Positions 53,999 through 63,031 of a stretch of DNA of 64,000 nt are shown one piece after another (position 1 is the stretch's first letter; each line of letters opens with the position of its first letter). The stretch spans positions 186,001 to 250,000 of the forward strand of contig CAVVVG010000007.1 of assembly GCA_963751615.1 (NCBI GenBank), in the 5' to 3' direction. A program made the translations under genes and the position numbers. The stretch comes from Palsa-892 sp963751615 (GTDB lineage: Bacteria > Pseudomonadota > Alphaproteobacteria > Rhizobiales > Xanthobacteraceae). The notes beneath the pieces are model-generated. The model had not been told where the DNA came from. It saw nothing but the letters and a program-made list of their open reading frames with translations, and did no database searches.

Positions 53999-55204
53999 CT
54001 AAAATACCACGCCAATTGATTTCAATCGCTCGATTTCCTCTTTTCCATATCCTGCCGCATACAGCACTTGATCGGTATGTTCACCGACCGCGGGCGCATG
54101 TCGTGGCGTTACTTTCTTCATTCCTTCAATCCAGAACGGACTATTGACCGTCAGCATGTCGCCACAATCAAAAGGAACCAGCACTTCATTAGCGAGCATT
54201 TGTTTGTCGTTCGGCATATCGTCCATTGTAGCGACAACGCCAAATACGAGTCCCGCTGAATCCAGAATCATCCGCCATCCGGCAAGATCATTCTTTGCAA
54301 AAGCCTTGTCCAAAATCGCAATAAGTTCTTGGGAGCGAGCATATCTATCCTGCTTCGTTGCGAAGCGGACATCAGCAACGAGATCCTCGCGGCCAACGCA
54401 TTTCGCAAGAATTGGCCATTGTTTCTCCTCGTTGAGCAAGGATAATATCAGCCATCTACCATCACGGCAGCGGTAACTGTTGGCCAGCGCATTCAGTCCT
54501 TTGTCGCGCGGCGGGCGTTCCTTTATTTCAGCACCACATAATTTGGCCTGAACGTAGCAACCGTTGGCCCAAATGCCGTTTGCCAAAAGCGAAGTACCGA
54601 CTTGCGCGCCAGCTCCCGTACGTTCACGGCGATAGAGAGCAACTGCGATAGCCGCGAACAACGATATTGCTGAAGGATGATCACCCATACCCGGTAGAGA
54701 CCGCGCCGGCGGCCCGCTCATATCCGGACGCACCAAATCCATAAGTCCCGAACGCCCCCACCACGCATTGCTATCAAATCCTGGCTTGTTCGCCTCCTCG
54801 CCAACTTCTCCGTATCCCGTGAACGAAGCGTAGATGAGATGCGGGCTGAGCGGAGCGAGATGCTGATACGTCACGCCAAGGCGTTCGCGCACATCAAGAG
54901 GATAGTTTGTAATGAACACGTCGGCCTCCGATACGAGGCGGTACAGAACTTTTTGTCCTTCCAATTTGGACAAATCGAGCGCCAGACTTTTTTTGTTTCG
55001 CCCGTCAAGCACCCAAGCGTAATTATGTTTACTTATGGGGTAACCGGGCATTGAGGTCAGTGCTCGATAAGGATCTCCTGGCCCAGGCGGCTCAATTTTT
55101 ATAACGTCCGCGCCAAAATCGGAAAAAACTGTCGCAGCGGCAGGAGCTGCGATGAAACTTGCGCAATCGATTACCTTTAATCCTTGGAAGATCTTCGGCT
55201 CCAT
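53999..55204 (-). CDS. CaiB/BaiF (family III) CoA-transferase
   Basis: Transfers CoA between carboxylic acids, 401 residues. Family signatures include FQGLKVIDCASFIAAPAAA at the N-terminus, DVIKIEPPGPGDPYR, LDLSKLEGQKVL and the catalytic Asp in the KPGFDSNAW segment near residue 140. The C-terminus reads GEHTDQVLYAAGYGKEEI. It stands at the edge of the acyl-CoA catabolic island. The remnant of a close paralogue lies about 230 bases upstream of its start. Its substrate is probably the free acid activated in the same pathway. Confidence 0.9.
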   Translation of the reverse strand: MEPKIFQGLKVIDCASFIAAPAAATVFSDFGADVIKIEPPGPGDPYRALTSMPGYPISKHNYAWVLDGRNKKSLALDLSKLEGQKVLYRLVSEADVFITNYPLDVRERLGVTYQHLAPLSPHLIYASFTGYGEVGEEANKPGFDSNAWWGRSGLMDLVRPDMSGPPARSLPGMGDHPSAISLFAAIAVALYRRERTGAGAQVGTSLLANGIWANGCYVQAKLCGAEIKERPPRDKGLNALANSYRCRDGRWLILSLLNEEKQWPILAKCVGREDLVADVRFATKQDRYARSQELIAILDKAFAKNDLAGWRMILDSAGLVFGVVATMDDMPNDKQMLANEVLVPFDCGDMLTVNSPFWIEGMKKVTPRHAPAVGEHTDQVLYAAGYGKEEIERLKSIGVVF

Positions 55205-55430
55205 TCGTTTTTCCTTCGGCTGTTTCTAGGATCGATAATCCCATCTGGAAAGCATTGTGGCTCTCGAATTTACATTCATGCGTAGCAGGGGCAGCAGGCT
55301 AGGTCTTATCTCCTGTATAAAATACTCTTTATGTACCAATTACTGGCGACATGTGCGTAGCAAACCGGCCAATTATCTGCGGATACAGTCTTTTAGATAC
55401 TTACATTGACCCAAGAGGGGTCGAAGGGCA
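55205..55430. other. intergenic space before the CoA-transferase remnant
   Basis: About 225 bases, AT-rich, containing only the promoter side of the CoA-transferase gene. No supported gene. Confidence 0.4.
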
Positions 55431-55512
55431 CTCGCCACTGATATCGGTTGCGTGATCTCTTCTTTTCCGTAACCTGCCGCATATAAGACTCCATCCGCAT
55501 ACTCATCAATCT
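55431..55512 (-). pseudogene. remnant of a second CaiB/BaiF CoA-transferase C-terminus
   Basis: Read on the minus strand, this stretch encodes DEYADGVLYAAGYGKEEITQ in frame. The intact neighbour ends GEHTDQVLYAAGYGKEEIER. The match is LYAAGYGKEEI plus flanking residues. The DNA itself aligns without gaps over about 70 bases with 54014-54082 at roughly two-thirds identity. Upstream of it the reading frame loses all similarity, and the following genes occupy the space where the rest of the gene would be. It is a decayed duplicate or the scar of a deletion. Confidence 0.7.
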
Positions 55513-55534
55513 CTGAAAATAAGCGACGGGACTT

Positions 55535-57073
55535 ATGACCGGCATGTCCATCGGAATTGGCAGCGGTGCACGCCTCGTTACGCGCAATGAAATTGCTGCT
55601 CGATCTTCGCGAGCGGCCAGTGCGTTCAAATCGATTGGCTTAGATCAAGGTGATTGTGTCGCCATTCTCATGCGCAATGATATTGACTTTTTTGTTGCAT
55701 CGTATGCCGCAATTGCTCTCGGTGCTTTTGCTGTCCCGATCAACTGGCATTTCACGTCGGATGAAGTCGGCTTCGTGTTACGCGACAGCGCCGCAAAGGC
55801 TTTGATCATTCATGCGGATCTCTTGCGCGCAGCGAAAGGCGCGATTCCAGAAGCTTTGCTGGTTCTCGCCATCGAAACACCGTCTGAAATCATCGAGGCG
55901 TATGGCATCAATCCTGTGCATGCGAAGGTGCCTGCTGGTGTGGAAAAATTCGAGACCTGGCTCGATAAACAAACACCATATGACGGCCCGGCACAACCGC
56001 CGACTCTGAGCATGATTTATACTTCCGGCACGACCGGCCATCCCAAAGGCGTGAAGCGACGCGCGATGACGCCGGAAGAACAAAAGGTGACGGATGATTT
56101 GCGAAATTTGGTCTTCGGCTTGCGGCCGGGTTGTCGCGCGGTGATCACAGGTCCACTTTATCATTCCGCACCGAATTCCTTTGGTTTACGCGCCGGCAAG
56201 ACCGCTGAATTTCTGGCGCTTATGCCGCGTTTTGAGCCGGAAGAATTATTGAAACTGATCGAACGCGAACGAATAGACACCATGTTCATGGTGCCGACAA
56301 TGTTTGTGCGCCTGATGAAGTTGCCGAAATCCGTCAAACTTAAATACGATCTGTCCTCGCTACGTCATGTTATTCATGCTGCAGCCCCTTGTCCGCCGGA
56401 AATCAAGACCAACATGATCCACTGGTGGGGCCCAGTGATCTACGAATTCTACGGCAGCACGGAATCGGGACCGATCACTTTTGCTTCGCCCGATGATGCG
56501 TTGAAAAAACCGGGTACAGTCGGGCGCGCGACTCCAGGCGCAGAAATTCGCATACTCGATGAAACGGGCCGTGTTTTGCCGCGAGGCGAGGTCGGCGAAG
56601 TCTTCTCTCGCATTTCCGTCTATCCTGACTTTACTTATCACAATCATTCCGAAAAACGGCGAGAGATCGAGCGCGGAGGTTTTATCACTTCCGGCGACGT
56701 CGGTTATTTGGATGAGGACGGATATCTTTATCTTTGCGACCGCAAGCGCGACATGGTGATTTCAGGCGGCGTCAATATTTACCCATCCGAGATTGAGGCG
56801 GTACTGCACGCAATGCCTTTCGTGCAAGATTGTGCGGTATTCGGCGTGCCAGACGACGAATATGGCGAAGCACTAATGGCTGTGATCGAGCCGGTCAATG
56901 GCGCAGCTGTCGATCTTAACCAGGTCCGCGTGGAGCTATCGCACAAGCTCGCTAAATACAAAGTACCAAAGACGATTGAACTGCGCACGAACCTGCCGCG
57001 CGAGGATTCCGGAAAGATCTTCAAGCGCCGACTTCGTGATCCCTATTGGGAAAATGCGAAACGAAAAATCTGA
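55535..57073 (+). CDS. acyl-CoA synthetase (AMP-forming ligase)
   Basis: Activates a carboxylic acid to its CoA thioester through an acyl-adenylate. Class I adenylate-forming fold of 512 residues: P-loop YTSGTTGHPKGVK near residue 165, YEFYGSTESG, the hinge region SGDVGYLDEDGYLYLCDRKRDM, and the C-terminal catalytic Lys in EDSGKIFKRRLR. The start at ATG 55535 lies just beyond the CoA-transferase remnant. Convergent with the thiolase gene, 13 bases apart. The substrate is probably the acid that enters the flanking beta-oxidation genes. Confidence 0.9.
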   Translation: MTGMSIGIGSGARLVTRNEIAARSSRAASAFKSIGLDQGDCVAILMRNDIDFFVASYAAIALGAFAVPINWHFTSDEVGFVLRDSAAKALIIHADLLRAAKGAIPEALLVLAIETPSEIIEAYGINPVHAKVPAGVEKFETWLDKQTPYDGPAQPPTLSMIYTSGTTGHPKGVKRRAMTPEEQKVTDDLRNLVFGLRPGCRAVITGPLYHSAPNSFGLRAGKTAEFLALMPRFEPEELLKLIERERIDTMFMVPTMFVRLMKLPKSVKLKYDLSSLRHVIHAAAPCPPEIKTNMIHWWGPVIYEFYGSTESGPITFASPDDALKKPGTVGRATPGAEIRILDETGRVLPRGEVGEVFSRISVYPDFTYHNHSEKRREIERGGFITSGDVGYLDEDGYLYLCDRKRDMVISGGVNIYPSEIEAVLHAMPFVQDCAVFGVPDDEYGEALMAVIEPVNGAAVDLNQVRVELSHKLAKYKVPKTIELRTNLPREDSGKIFKRRLRDPYWENAKRKI

Positions 57074-57086
57074 AGTTAGCCTGCCC

Positions 57087-58292
57087 CTAGGTACCGAGCG
57101 GCCCGATAATTGAGATTGAGCACACGTTTTGATGCGGGAAACCACCAAGATTGTGAGTGAGTCCCAAGCGCGGCAATTCCTTGCGCTGACGCTCGCCGGC
57201 CCTCCCCTGCATTTGCAAATAGATCTCATAAATCATCCGCAACCCTGAGGCGCCGATCGGATGGCCGAAACATTTAAGGCCACCGTCGATCTGGCACGGC
57301 ACGCTGCCGCTGGCATCGAAAAACCCGTCGAGTACGTCATTGATCGCTCGGCCTTCGGGCGAGATGTGCAAATCTTCCATGGTCACGAGCTCGGTCACTG
57401 AGAAACAGTCGTGCACTTCGATCAGATCAATTTCCTCACGTGGCTTTTCGATGCCCGCTTCCTGATAGGCGCGACGCGATGCAATGCGAGTCGTAGCAAA
57501 ATAACTACCGTCCCAGGAATTGTGCTGTGCTTCCAGACCATTCGAGACCGAAAGCTGTAGCGCTTTGACCGCGATCAGATCCTTCTTGTTTAGTGCCCTC
57601 GCAACTTCGGGCGTTGCAACGATTGCGCAAGCGGCACCGTCTGATACGCCGCAGCAGTCATAAAGCCCCAATGGTTCCGCAACGATCGGTGCGTTCAGCA
57701 CAGTGTCGATGGTGATCTTGTTCCGCAAATGCGCCTTTGGATTTCGCGCGCCATTGTCGTGACTTTTGACCGAAATGTGCGCCATTGCTCGTTTTAAGTC
57801 GCCAGAATTGACGCCATGCTTTGCGCCATAGGCGGCTGCGAGTTGCGCGAAACTGCCAGGCGCTGACAAATTTGGCCACAGCATATTGTTCAAGACGCCG
57901 CGTGTCCGCTGAGGAAGGCCGCCGTAGCCGGTGTCCTTGAGCTTCTCTACGCCAAGGGCGAGCGCAATATCGGCTGCACCCGAAGCGACGGCATAAACCG
58001 CGCCGCGAAACGCTTCTGTTCCGCTTGCACAATAATTTTCAACGCGGGTTACGGGAATGAAAGGAAGACGCAGTGCCTGCGCAAGCGGCACGCCAGAATT
58101 GCCGACATGCTGTTCGGCAATGGCGGTGGCGAGCCACGCGGCGTCGATCTGCTTAGTTTCGATGCCGGAGTCGCCGAGCGCTTCTTCATAGGCTTCAAGC
58201 ATAAGATCGTCGGCGTCCATATCCCAACGCTCGCCAAATTTGGAGCAGCCCATACCTAGAATGACCACTTTATCCTTGATGCCGCGCGCCAT
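57087..58292 (-). CDS. SCP2-type thiolase family protein
   Basis: 401-residue protein of the thiolase superfamily, in the lipid-transfer/SCP2-like branch. The reactive Cys is Cys88 in ENYCASGTEAFRGA. The second-half motifs are LIEVHDCFSVTELV (in place of NEAFA) and GGLKCFGHPIGASGLRM. Members either cleave 3-oxoacyl-CoA or, with a DUF35 partner, act as acyl-CoA aldolases (Ltp2/ChsH2-type). It lies 13 bases after the HMGS-like/DUF35 fusion gene on the same strand, so a physical complex between the two is likely. Cys88 present favours true thiolase chemistry. Confidence 0.88.
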   Translation of the reverse strand: MARGIKDKVVILGMGCSKFGERWDMDADDLMLEAYEEALGDSGIETKQIDAAWLATAIAEQHVGNSGVPLAQALRLPFIPVTRVENYCASGTEAFRGAVYAVASGAADIALALGVEKLKDTGYGGLPQRTRGVLNNMLWPNLSAPGSFAQLAAAYGAKHGVNSGDLKRAMAHISVKSHDNGARNPKAHLRNKITIDTVLNAPIVAEPLGLYDCCGVSDGAACAIVATPEVARALNKKDLIAVKALQLSVSNGLEAQHNSWDGSYFATTRIASRRAYQEAGIEKPREEIDLIEVHDCFSVTELVTMEDLHISPEGRAINDVLDGFFDASGSVPCQIDGGLKCFGHPIGASGLRMIYEIYLQMQGRAGERQRKELPRLGLTHNLGGFPHQNVCSISIIGPLGT

Positions 58293-58305
58293 TTCACGCC
58301 TCCAT

Positions 58306-59754
58306 TCAAGTTTCCGTGGCGCCTGCCGGCGCCGCTTTCCAGAAATAACGCCTGAAGCCGCGTTGTGAGTCGATATCTTTGATCCGAAACATCATCCTCA
58401 TAGCCTGACCAACCACAAGCTTGTCGGCGTCAACATCGGTAAAATCGATCATTACACGGCCACCGGCCTCAAATTGAATCATGCCGTAACAAGCGGGCGG
58501 ATCGGGCGAATAGGTGAGCCGGTCAGCAGTATACGAGTTAACCCTACCGATCTGGTCCGCAAAAGGATACACCTCCTGCGTATGCAGCGCGTTGCAATTC
58601 GGATTGACACAAATGTTCGTGCGGGGAAACTGCTGCGTGCCGCATGTAGTGCAGCGGCCGCCCATGAAACTTGTGACCGTCTCGCGATTGCGCCAGAGCG
58701 CCGATAAAGGTGTGAGCTTGTCGGCTTCAGCCCGCATGCCGCGTTCAAGTTTAATCGCGTCGTTGAAAGCCAGAAATTTGGCGTAATTCGTTTCTTCCTT
58801 ACGACGCTTGAGATGGCCGCGCATGCCGAGACGTTGAGATTGATGCTTGATGGCATCGTTCACTTTAAAAAGCATTGCATCTGCCCCCTGCCCAAAGCCT
58901 ACGAGCAGAATAAGATCACCAGACTTCGCCTCCTCGAGAGTGGCGACGAGCATAAGAAGCGGATGGGCGACACCAGCCTCACCGCACACCGCATGAAAAT
59001 TATCGCGCAAAGCAGTATCGGGAATGCCGGCAGTCTTCGCCGTCAAAGCGGCGACACGCGACAAGACGGCGGGCATACAGAAATGTTTGACCTCGGCGGC
59101 CCTACAGCCCGCTTTCTCCAAGCATTTTTTGATAGTAGGCGGAACAATTTCTGCGTAACCAGCGTCGCGAATCCAGCGCTCTTCCCATTGATAATCGTAA
59201 GGCATATCGAGAGAGCGATAGTGGTCGACAAAATCGGCAGTGCGCGAGGCGCTGGCAAGCAAACTTGCCGCCGGATCGCCTTCACCTACCAGAATTGCAG
59301 CCGCACCGTCACCAGCAGTCATTTCGACCGGGCTCGCGGACCGTGCACGCCGCTGTTCGGCGGCGACGATCAGGGTCTCTTCATTTCCAACTAGCCCACT
59401 TGCAAGCGCCGAGGTTGCCGCACGCTGCGAAGCTCCGACATCTTGAGCAGAAATACTCTCGCTCAACTTCAATGCTTCGGAAATGATGCCGGCATGCAGT
59501 CGATCTAGGAACGGAAACGTTGTCGAGGCGAACCGCACCGCAGTGATTGATGAGCGGTCCCTTCCAGCAAGCGCATCACGCGCGGCTTCGACCGCCATCG
59601 TGACAACGTCCTCGTCCCAGTTACACATGCTGCGCTCGCCCTTGGCCTGAGACTTAAGCGCAGGATTGAACCAGCCGTTTGCATCCGCAATAGCGCGACG
59701 GGCGAGACGGAGACGCGGCAGATAAACGCCAAAAGCGAGGATGCCGAACGCCAT
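58306..59754 (-). CDS. HMG-CoA-synthase-like domain fused to a DUF35 zinc-ribbon/OB domain
   Basis: 482 residues. The N-terminal domain (about 1-340) has the condensing-enzyme fold of HMG-CoA synthase. The C-terminal part begins with a four-Cys zinc ribbon (RCTTCGTQQFPRTNICVNPNC) and an OB-fold ending in a charged tail, i.e. DUF35. The catalytic Cys of HMG-CoA synthases (NACYGGT) is replaced: the aligned region reads DVGASQRAAT, so Ser109. The start is the ATG at 59754, overlapping the upstream SDR stop; an ATG at 59769 is less likely. In archaea, thiolase and HMG-CoA synthase are bridged by a DUF35 protein; here the bridge is fused. The reaction is probably not HMG-CoA synthesis. Confidence 0.83.
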   Translation of the reverse strand: MAFGILAFGVYLPRLRLARRAIADANGWFNPALKSQAKGERSMCNWDEDVVTMAVEAARDALAGRDRSSITAVRFASTTFPFLDRLHAGIISEALKLSESISAQDVGASQRAATSALASGLVGNEETLIVAAEQRRARSASPVEMTAGDGAAAILVGEGDPAASLLASASRTADFVDHYRSLDMPYDYQWEERWIRDAGYAEIVPPTIKKCLEKAGCRAAEVKHFCMPAVLSRVAALTAKTAGIPDTALRDNFHAVCGEAGVAHPLLMLVATLEEAKSGDLILLVGFGQGADAMLFKVNDAIKHQSQRLGMRGHLKRRKEETNYAKFLAFNDAIKLERGMRAEADKLTPLSALWRNRETVTSFMGGRCTTCGTQQFPRTNICVNPNCNALHTQEVYPFADQIGRVNSYTADRLTYSPDPPACYGMIQFEAGGRVMIDFTDVDADKLVVGQAMRMMFRIKDIDSQRGFRRYFWKAAPAGATET

Positions 59755-60674
59755 CAGACTGGGTCCCACGAAAATACGTCGGCCGATCGGTCAAGCGGAT
59801 AGAACGAAGGCTTGAGCGCGGGAATGGCCTGGTTCGCGATGCTCTCACAAGTCCAACCATCTGAGTGATGAACAGAGCGGACCGGGCGTGATTGGCTCAT
59901 CAGAAAAATTTCATTCATGCGCACCGCAAAAATCTGCCCCGTAACATCCTTTGCATCATCACTAAGCAGATAGACGCACATTGGCGCAATTTTTTCCGGC
60001 CGCATTGCCTGAATTCGTTCGACGCGGGCTTTTTCATCCTCCGTTTCGGTTGGAATAGTTCCGATCAGCCGGCTCCAGGCAAAGGGCGAAATGCAATTTG
60101 AGCGCACATTGAAGCGTTGCATATCGAGTGCAATCGATTTCGACAAACCGACAACACCGAGCTTGGCAGCAGCATAATTCGCCTGACCGAAATTACCGAC
60201 TAGGCCTGACGTCGAAGTAAAATGGACAAAGGAACCAGACTCTTGCTCGCGGAAATAGCGCGCGGCTGCATGCGCGACATAAAAAGAGCCAAACAGATGC
60301 ACTTTCACAACCTGCTCGAAATCAACAATACTCATGCGGTGGAAAATTCGGTCGCGCAAAATGCCCGCATTATTCACGACGCCATCGACGCGGCCAAAAT
60401 AATCGATTGCGGTCTTGACGATATTCGCGGCAGCCGCGGGCTCAGCAACACTGTCGAAATTCGCAACCGCCTGCCCGCCCTGTTTTTTGATTTCTGCGAC
60501 CACTTGTTCTGCCGGTGAAGCGCTGCCGCCACCTTCGCCGTCAGCCGCGCCCCCGAGATCATTCACGACCACCTTACCGCCCTCGGCAGCGGCGAGAAGC
60601 GCAATTTCACGGCCAATACCGCGCCCCGCACCGGTGATGATTACAACCTTACTGTCGAGCACCCTGCCCGTCAT
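59754..60674 (-). CDS. MFE-2-type (17beta-HSD4-like) hydroxyacyl-CoA dehydrogenase, SDR
   Basis: SDR of 306 residues. The cofactor loop TGAGRGIGRE, VVNDLGGAADGEGGG (the long loop typical of the multifunctional enzyme type 2 dehydrogenase), NNAG, and the catalytic Ser plus NYAAAK are all present. Family members oxidise (3R)-hydroxyacyl-CoA, including branched and sterol side chains. The C-terminal 55 residues continue beyond the SDR core. ATG at 60674 has GGGGAGA upstream; the frame is open to 60734. Divergent from the acyl-CoA dehydrogenase gene. Confidence 0.88.
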   Translation of the reverse strand: MTGRVLDSKVVIITGAGRGIGREIALLAAAEGGKVVVNDLGGAADGEGGGSASPAEQVVAEIKKQGGQAVANFDSVAEPAAAANIVKTAIDYFGRVDGVVNNAGILRDRIFHRMSIVDFEQVVKVHLFGSFYVAHAAARYFREQESGSFVHFTSTSGLVGNFGQANYAAAKLGVVGLSKSIALDMQRFNVRSNCISPFAWSRLIGTIPTETEDEKARVERIQAMRPEKIAPMCVYLLSDDAKDVTGQIFAVRMNEIFLMSQSRPVRSVHHSDGWTCESIANQAIPALKPSFYPLDRSADVFSWDPV

Positions 60675-60830
60675 TCGATTTCTCCCCGCACGCGCTATTC
60701 GTTGCGCGTGGAAATTCGACCCGAAGGCTGCCACCCGCGAATGTTAGCGTCAACCGCGAGTCCATCGTTTGCACTTGACGAAACTCCATCTGATGCGACG
60801 ATTAAAAAAACCAATACCCGGGGAAACGCC

Positions 60831-61967
60831 ATGACCGTGCAACCGCTATTTCGCGAGGACCACGCGCTCTTCCGCGCGAGCGTAAAGCGCTTTATCGAAC
60901 GCGAGATCGCGCCGCATCACGCACGCTGGGAAAAGGAAGGTATGGTTAGCCGCGAGCTGTGGAAGAAAGCGGGCGAAACAGGACTTCTTCTTACCGATTT
61001 GCCTACTGCATATGGTGGTGGCGGTGCGGATTTCCTTACAAGTGTTATTCTAATCGAGGAGATGACGCGCGGCGTTTATACTGGACCCGGTTTCCGGGTG
61101 CATTCTGATATTTGCGCTCCCTATATTCTCCATTACGGCAGTGAAGAGCAGAAGAAAAAATGGCTGCCAAAAATGGCTCGCGGTGAAATCATTGCGGCGA
61201 TCGCCATGACTGAACCCGGCACCGGTAGCGATCTGCAAGCAGTCCGGACAAGCGCGATACGCGACGGCAATGAATATGTCATCAACGGTCAGAAGACCTT
61301 CATCACCAACGGTCAACTTGCCGATCTCGTGATCGTGGTTTGCAAAACCGACGCCTCGCAGGGTGCAAAAGGTACTAGCTTGATTGTCGTCGAGCGCGAG
61401 TGCACGGGCTTTACGCGCGGTCGAAATCTCGAGAAACTTGGCATGCATGCTCAGGATACGTCCGAGCTGTTTTTCTCGGATGCTCGCGTTCCAATAGAGA
61501 ATCTTCTGGGTGGCGAAGGCCGTGGCTTCGCACAACTTATGGAAGAGCTGCCGCGCGAGCGGCTAGTCGTCGCCGTCACCGCCGTCGCTATGATGGAGGC
61601 TGCGCTCGAATGGACTTTAGCCTACACGCGTGAACGAAAAGTTTTCGGCCGGCCTATTGCCGAATTTCAGAACAGCCGCTTCAAGCTTGCGGAGGTTAAG
61701 ACCGAAATTACCGTTGCGCGCGTTTTTTTGAACGACTGCATTCAGAAATATATGAACGGTTCGCTCGACGTCACTACCGCCGCGATGGCGAAATATTGGT
61801 TGACCGAGCTTGAGGGCCGCGTACTCGACACATGTCTACAGTTTTTCGGTGGTTACGGCTATATGTGGGAATTCCCGATCGCACGCGCCTATGCTGACGC
61901 ACGCGTCCACCGCATATTCGCGGGTGCAAATGAAATCATGAAGGAACTAATCGCACGCTCACTCTAA
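60831..61967 (+). CDS. acyl-CoA dehydrogenase
   Basis: FAD enzyme of 378 residues introducing the 2,3-double bond in acyl-CoA. The signatures AIAMTEPGTGSDLQA near residue 125 and GYGYMWEFPIARAYADARV near 345 are intact, and the C-terminal IFAGANEIMKELIARSL is typical. GGGGAAAC precedes the ATG at 60831; the frame is open from 60702 and the extension is rejected. It is followed 20 bases later by the MaoC-type hydratase, so these two probably form one transcript. Confidence 0.93.
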   Translation: MTVQPLFREDHALFRASVKRFIEREIAPHHARWEKEGMVSRELWKKAGETGLLLTDLPTAYGGGGADFLTSVILIEEMTRGVYTGPGFRVHSDICAPYILHYGSEEQKKKWLPKMARGEIIAAIAMTEPGTGSDLQAVRTSAIRDGNEYVINGQKTFITNGQLADLVIVVCKTDASQGAKGTSLIVVERECTGFTRGRNLEKLGMHAQDTSELFFSDARVPIENLLGGEGRGFAQLMEELPRERLVVAVTAVAMMEAALEWTLAYTRERKVFGRPIAEFQNSRFKLAEVKTEITVARVFLNDCIQKYMNGSLDVTTAAMAKYWLTELEGRVLDTCLQFFGGYGYMWEFPIARAYADARVHRIFAGANEIMKELIARSL

Positions 61968-61987
61968 AGCGATGAACGATAAATATT

Positions 61988-62866
61988 ATGGTTTTCGACT
62001 ATAAGAAACTTCTCAACTGGCGCTTCGACGATATCGAGCAAACATTTAGCGCACGCGATACAATTCTTTACGCTCTGGCTCTTGGTTATGGCAGCAAACC
62101 TACGGACAAGAGCGAGCTTCGCTTCGTCTATGAGGAGAAGCTCCTCGCCTTACCGATGATGGCAGTCGTACTCGGCTACCCCGGTTTCTGGCTGAAGGAT
62201 GAACGTACTGGCGTCGACTGGAAAACAGTTCTGCATGGCGAACAGGGCGTAATCGTCCATCGCCCGCTTCCACCCTCTGGCACGGTAATCGGCAAATCAC
62301 GGGTCACCAAAATTCTCGACAAAGGTGAGAAGGGTTCTCTGCTTTTTTCTGAACGTGATGTCCTAGATAAGAAAAGCGGCGCGTTGCTCGCGACGCTAAA
62401 GCAGACAGCCGTGCTCCGGGGCAACGGTAATTATGGCGGACCGACTGGCGCTGCGCCTGAACCGCATCGGCTTCCCGATCGGACTCCAGATACAGTCGTC
62501 GACATCAATACGCTCCCACAAGCCGCGCTAATCTACCGCCTTTCTGGCGACTACAACCCATTGCACGCGGACCCTCGGGTCGCGAATTCCGCTGGCTTTG
62601 ACCGTCCAATTCTGCATGGGCTCTGCACTTTCGGTGTTACGGGTCGCGCAATCCTCCGCGCATGCTGCAGCAACGACCCTTCACGGCTCAAGGAAATTCA
62701 CGCGCGATTTTCTTCTCCGGTTTTCCCTGGTGAAACAATCAGCACAGAAATCTGGTGCGACGAGGAGATAATTTCGTTTCGCGCCCGGACCCGCGAGCGA
62801 AATCAGCTGGTGCTGAACAATGGCCGTGCGTCTATTGATTGCTCGCCATCACGGCTGAATCATTAG
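61988..62866 (+). CDS. MaoC/hydratase-2 family enoyl-CoA hydratase
   Basis: Double hot-dog protein of 292 residues resembling the C-terminal hydratase of peroxisomal multifunctional enzyme 2. The hydratase-2 motif is readable as YRLSGDYNPLHADP with catalytic Asp and His, followed by AGFDRPILHGLCTFG. It would hydrate trans-2-enoyl-CoA to the (3R)-hydroxy product used by the SDR encoded across the divergent promoter. Together with the upstream acyl-CoA dehydrogenase it completes one oxidation turn. Confidence 0.88.
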   Translation: MVFDYKKLLNWRFDDIEQTFSARDTILYALALGYGSKPTDKSELRFVYEEKLLALPMMAVVLGYPGFWLKDERTGVDWKTVLHGEQGVIVHRPLPPSGTVIGKSRVTKILDKGEKGSLLFSERDVLDKKSGALLATLKQTAVLRGNGNYGGPTGAAPEPHRLPDRTPDTVVDINTLPQAALIYRLSGDYNPLHADPRVANSAGFDRPILHGLCTFGVTGRAILRACCSNDPSRLKEIHARFSSPVFPGETISTEIWCDEEIISFRARTRERNQLVLNNGRASIDCSPSRLNH

Positions 62867-62981
62867 TTTGGCAGAAATATTGATGCCGTGGCTTGAAAGC
62901 GGCGATATTTTCCGAATGTTTCGATTTAATTTTGCTCAAAGAGCTTCTTGTTCTCTCGTATCTTGTGGGTGTTCATACTAA

Positions 62982-63008
62982 AAGCCCGGCGCCTTTAGCG
63001 CCGGGCTT
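62982..63008. terminator. strong rho-independent terminator, bidirectional
   Basis: AAGCCCGGCGC (62982-62992) and GCGCCGGGCTT (62998-63008) form a perfect 11-bp GC-rich stem with a five-base loop. T-rich tracts follow on both strands (GTTTTTTCCC on plus, TTTTAGT on minus). It ends the cold-shock gene lying 24 bases to its right and can also end the acyl-CoA operon. Confidence 0.85.
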
Positions 63009-63031
63009 ATGTTTTTTCCCTAGAATAAAAC

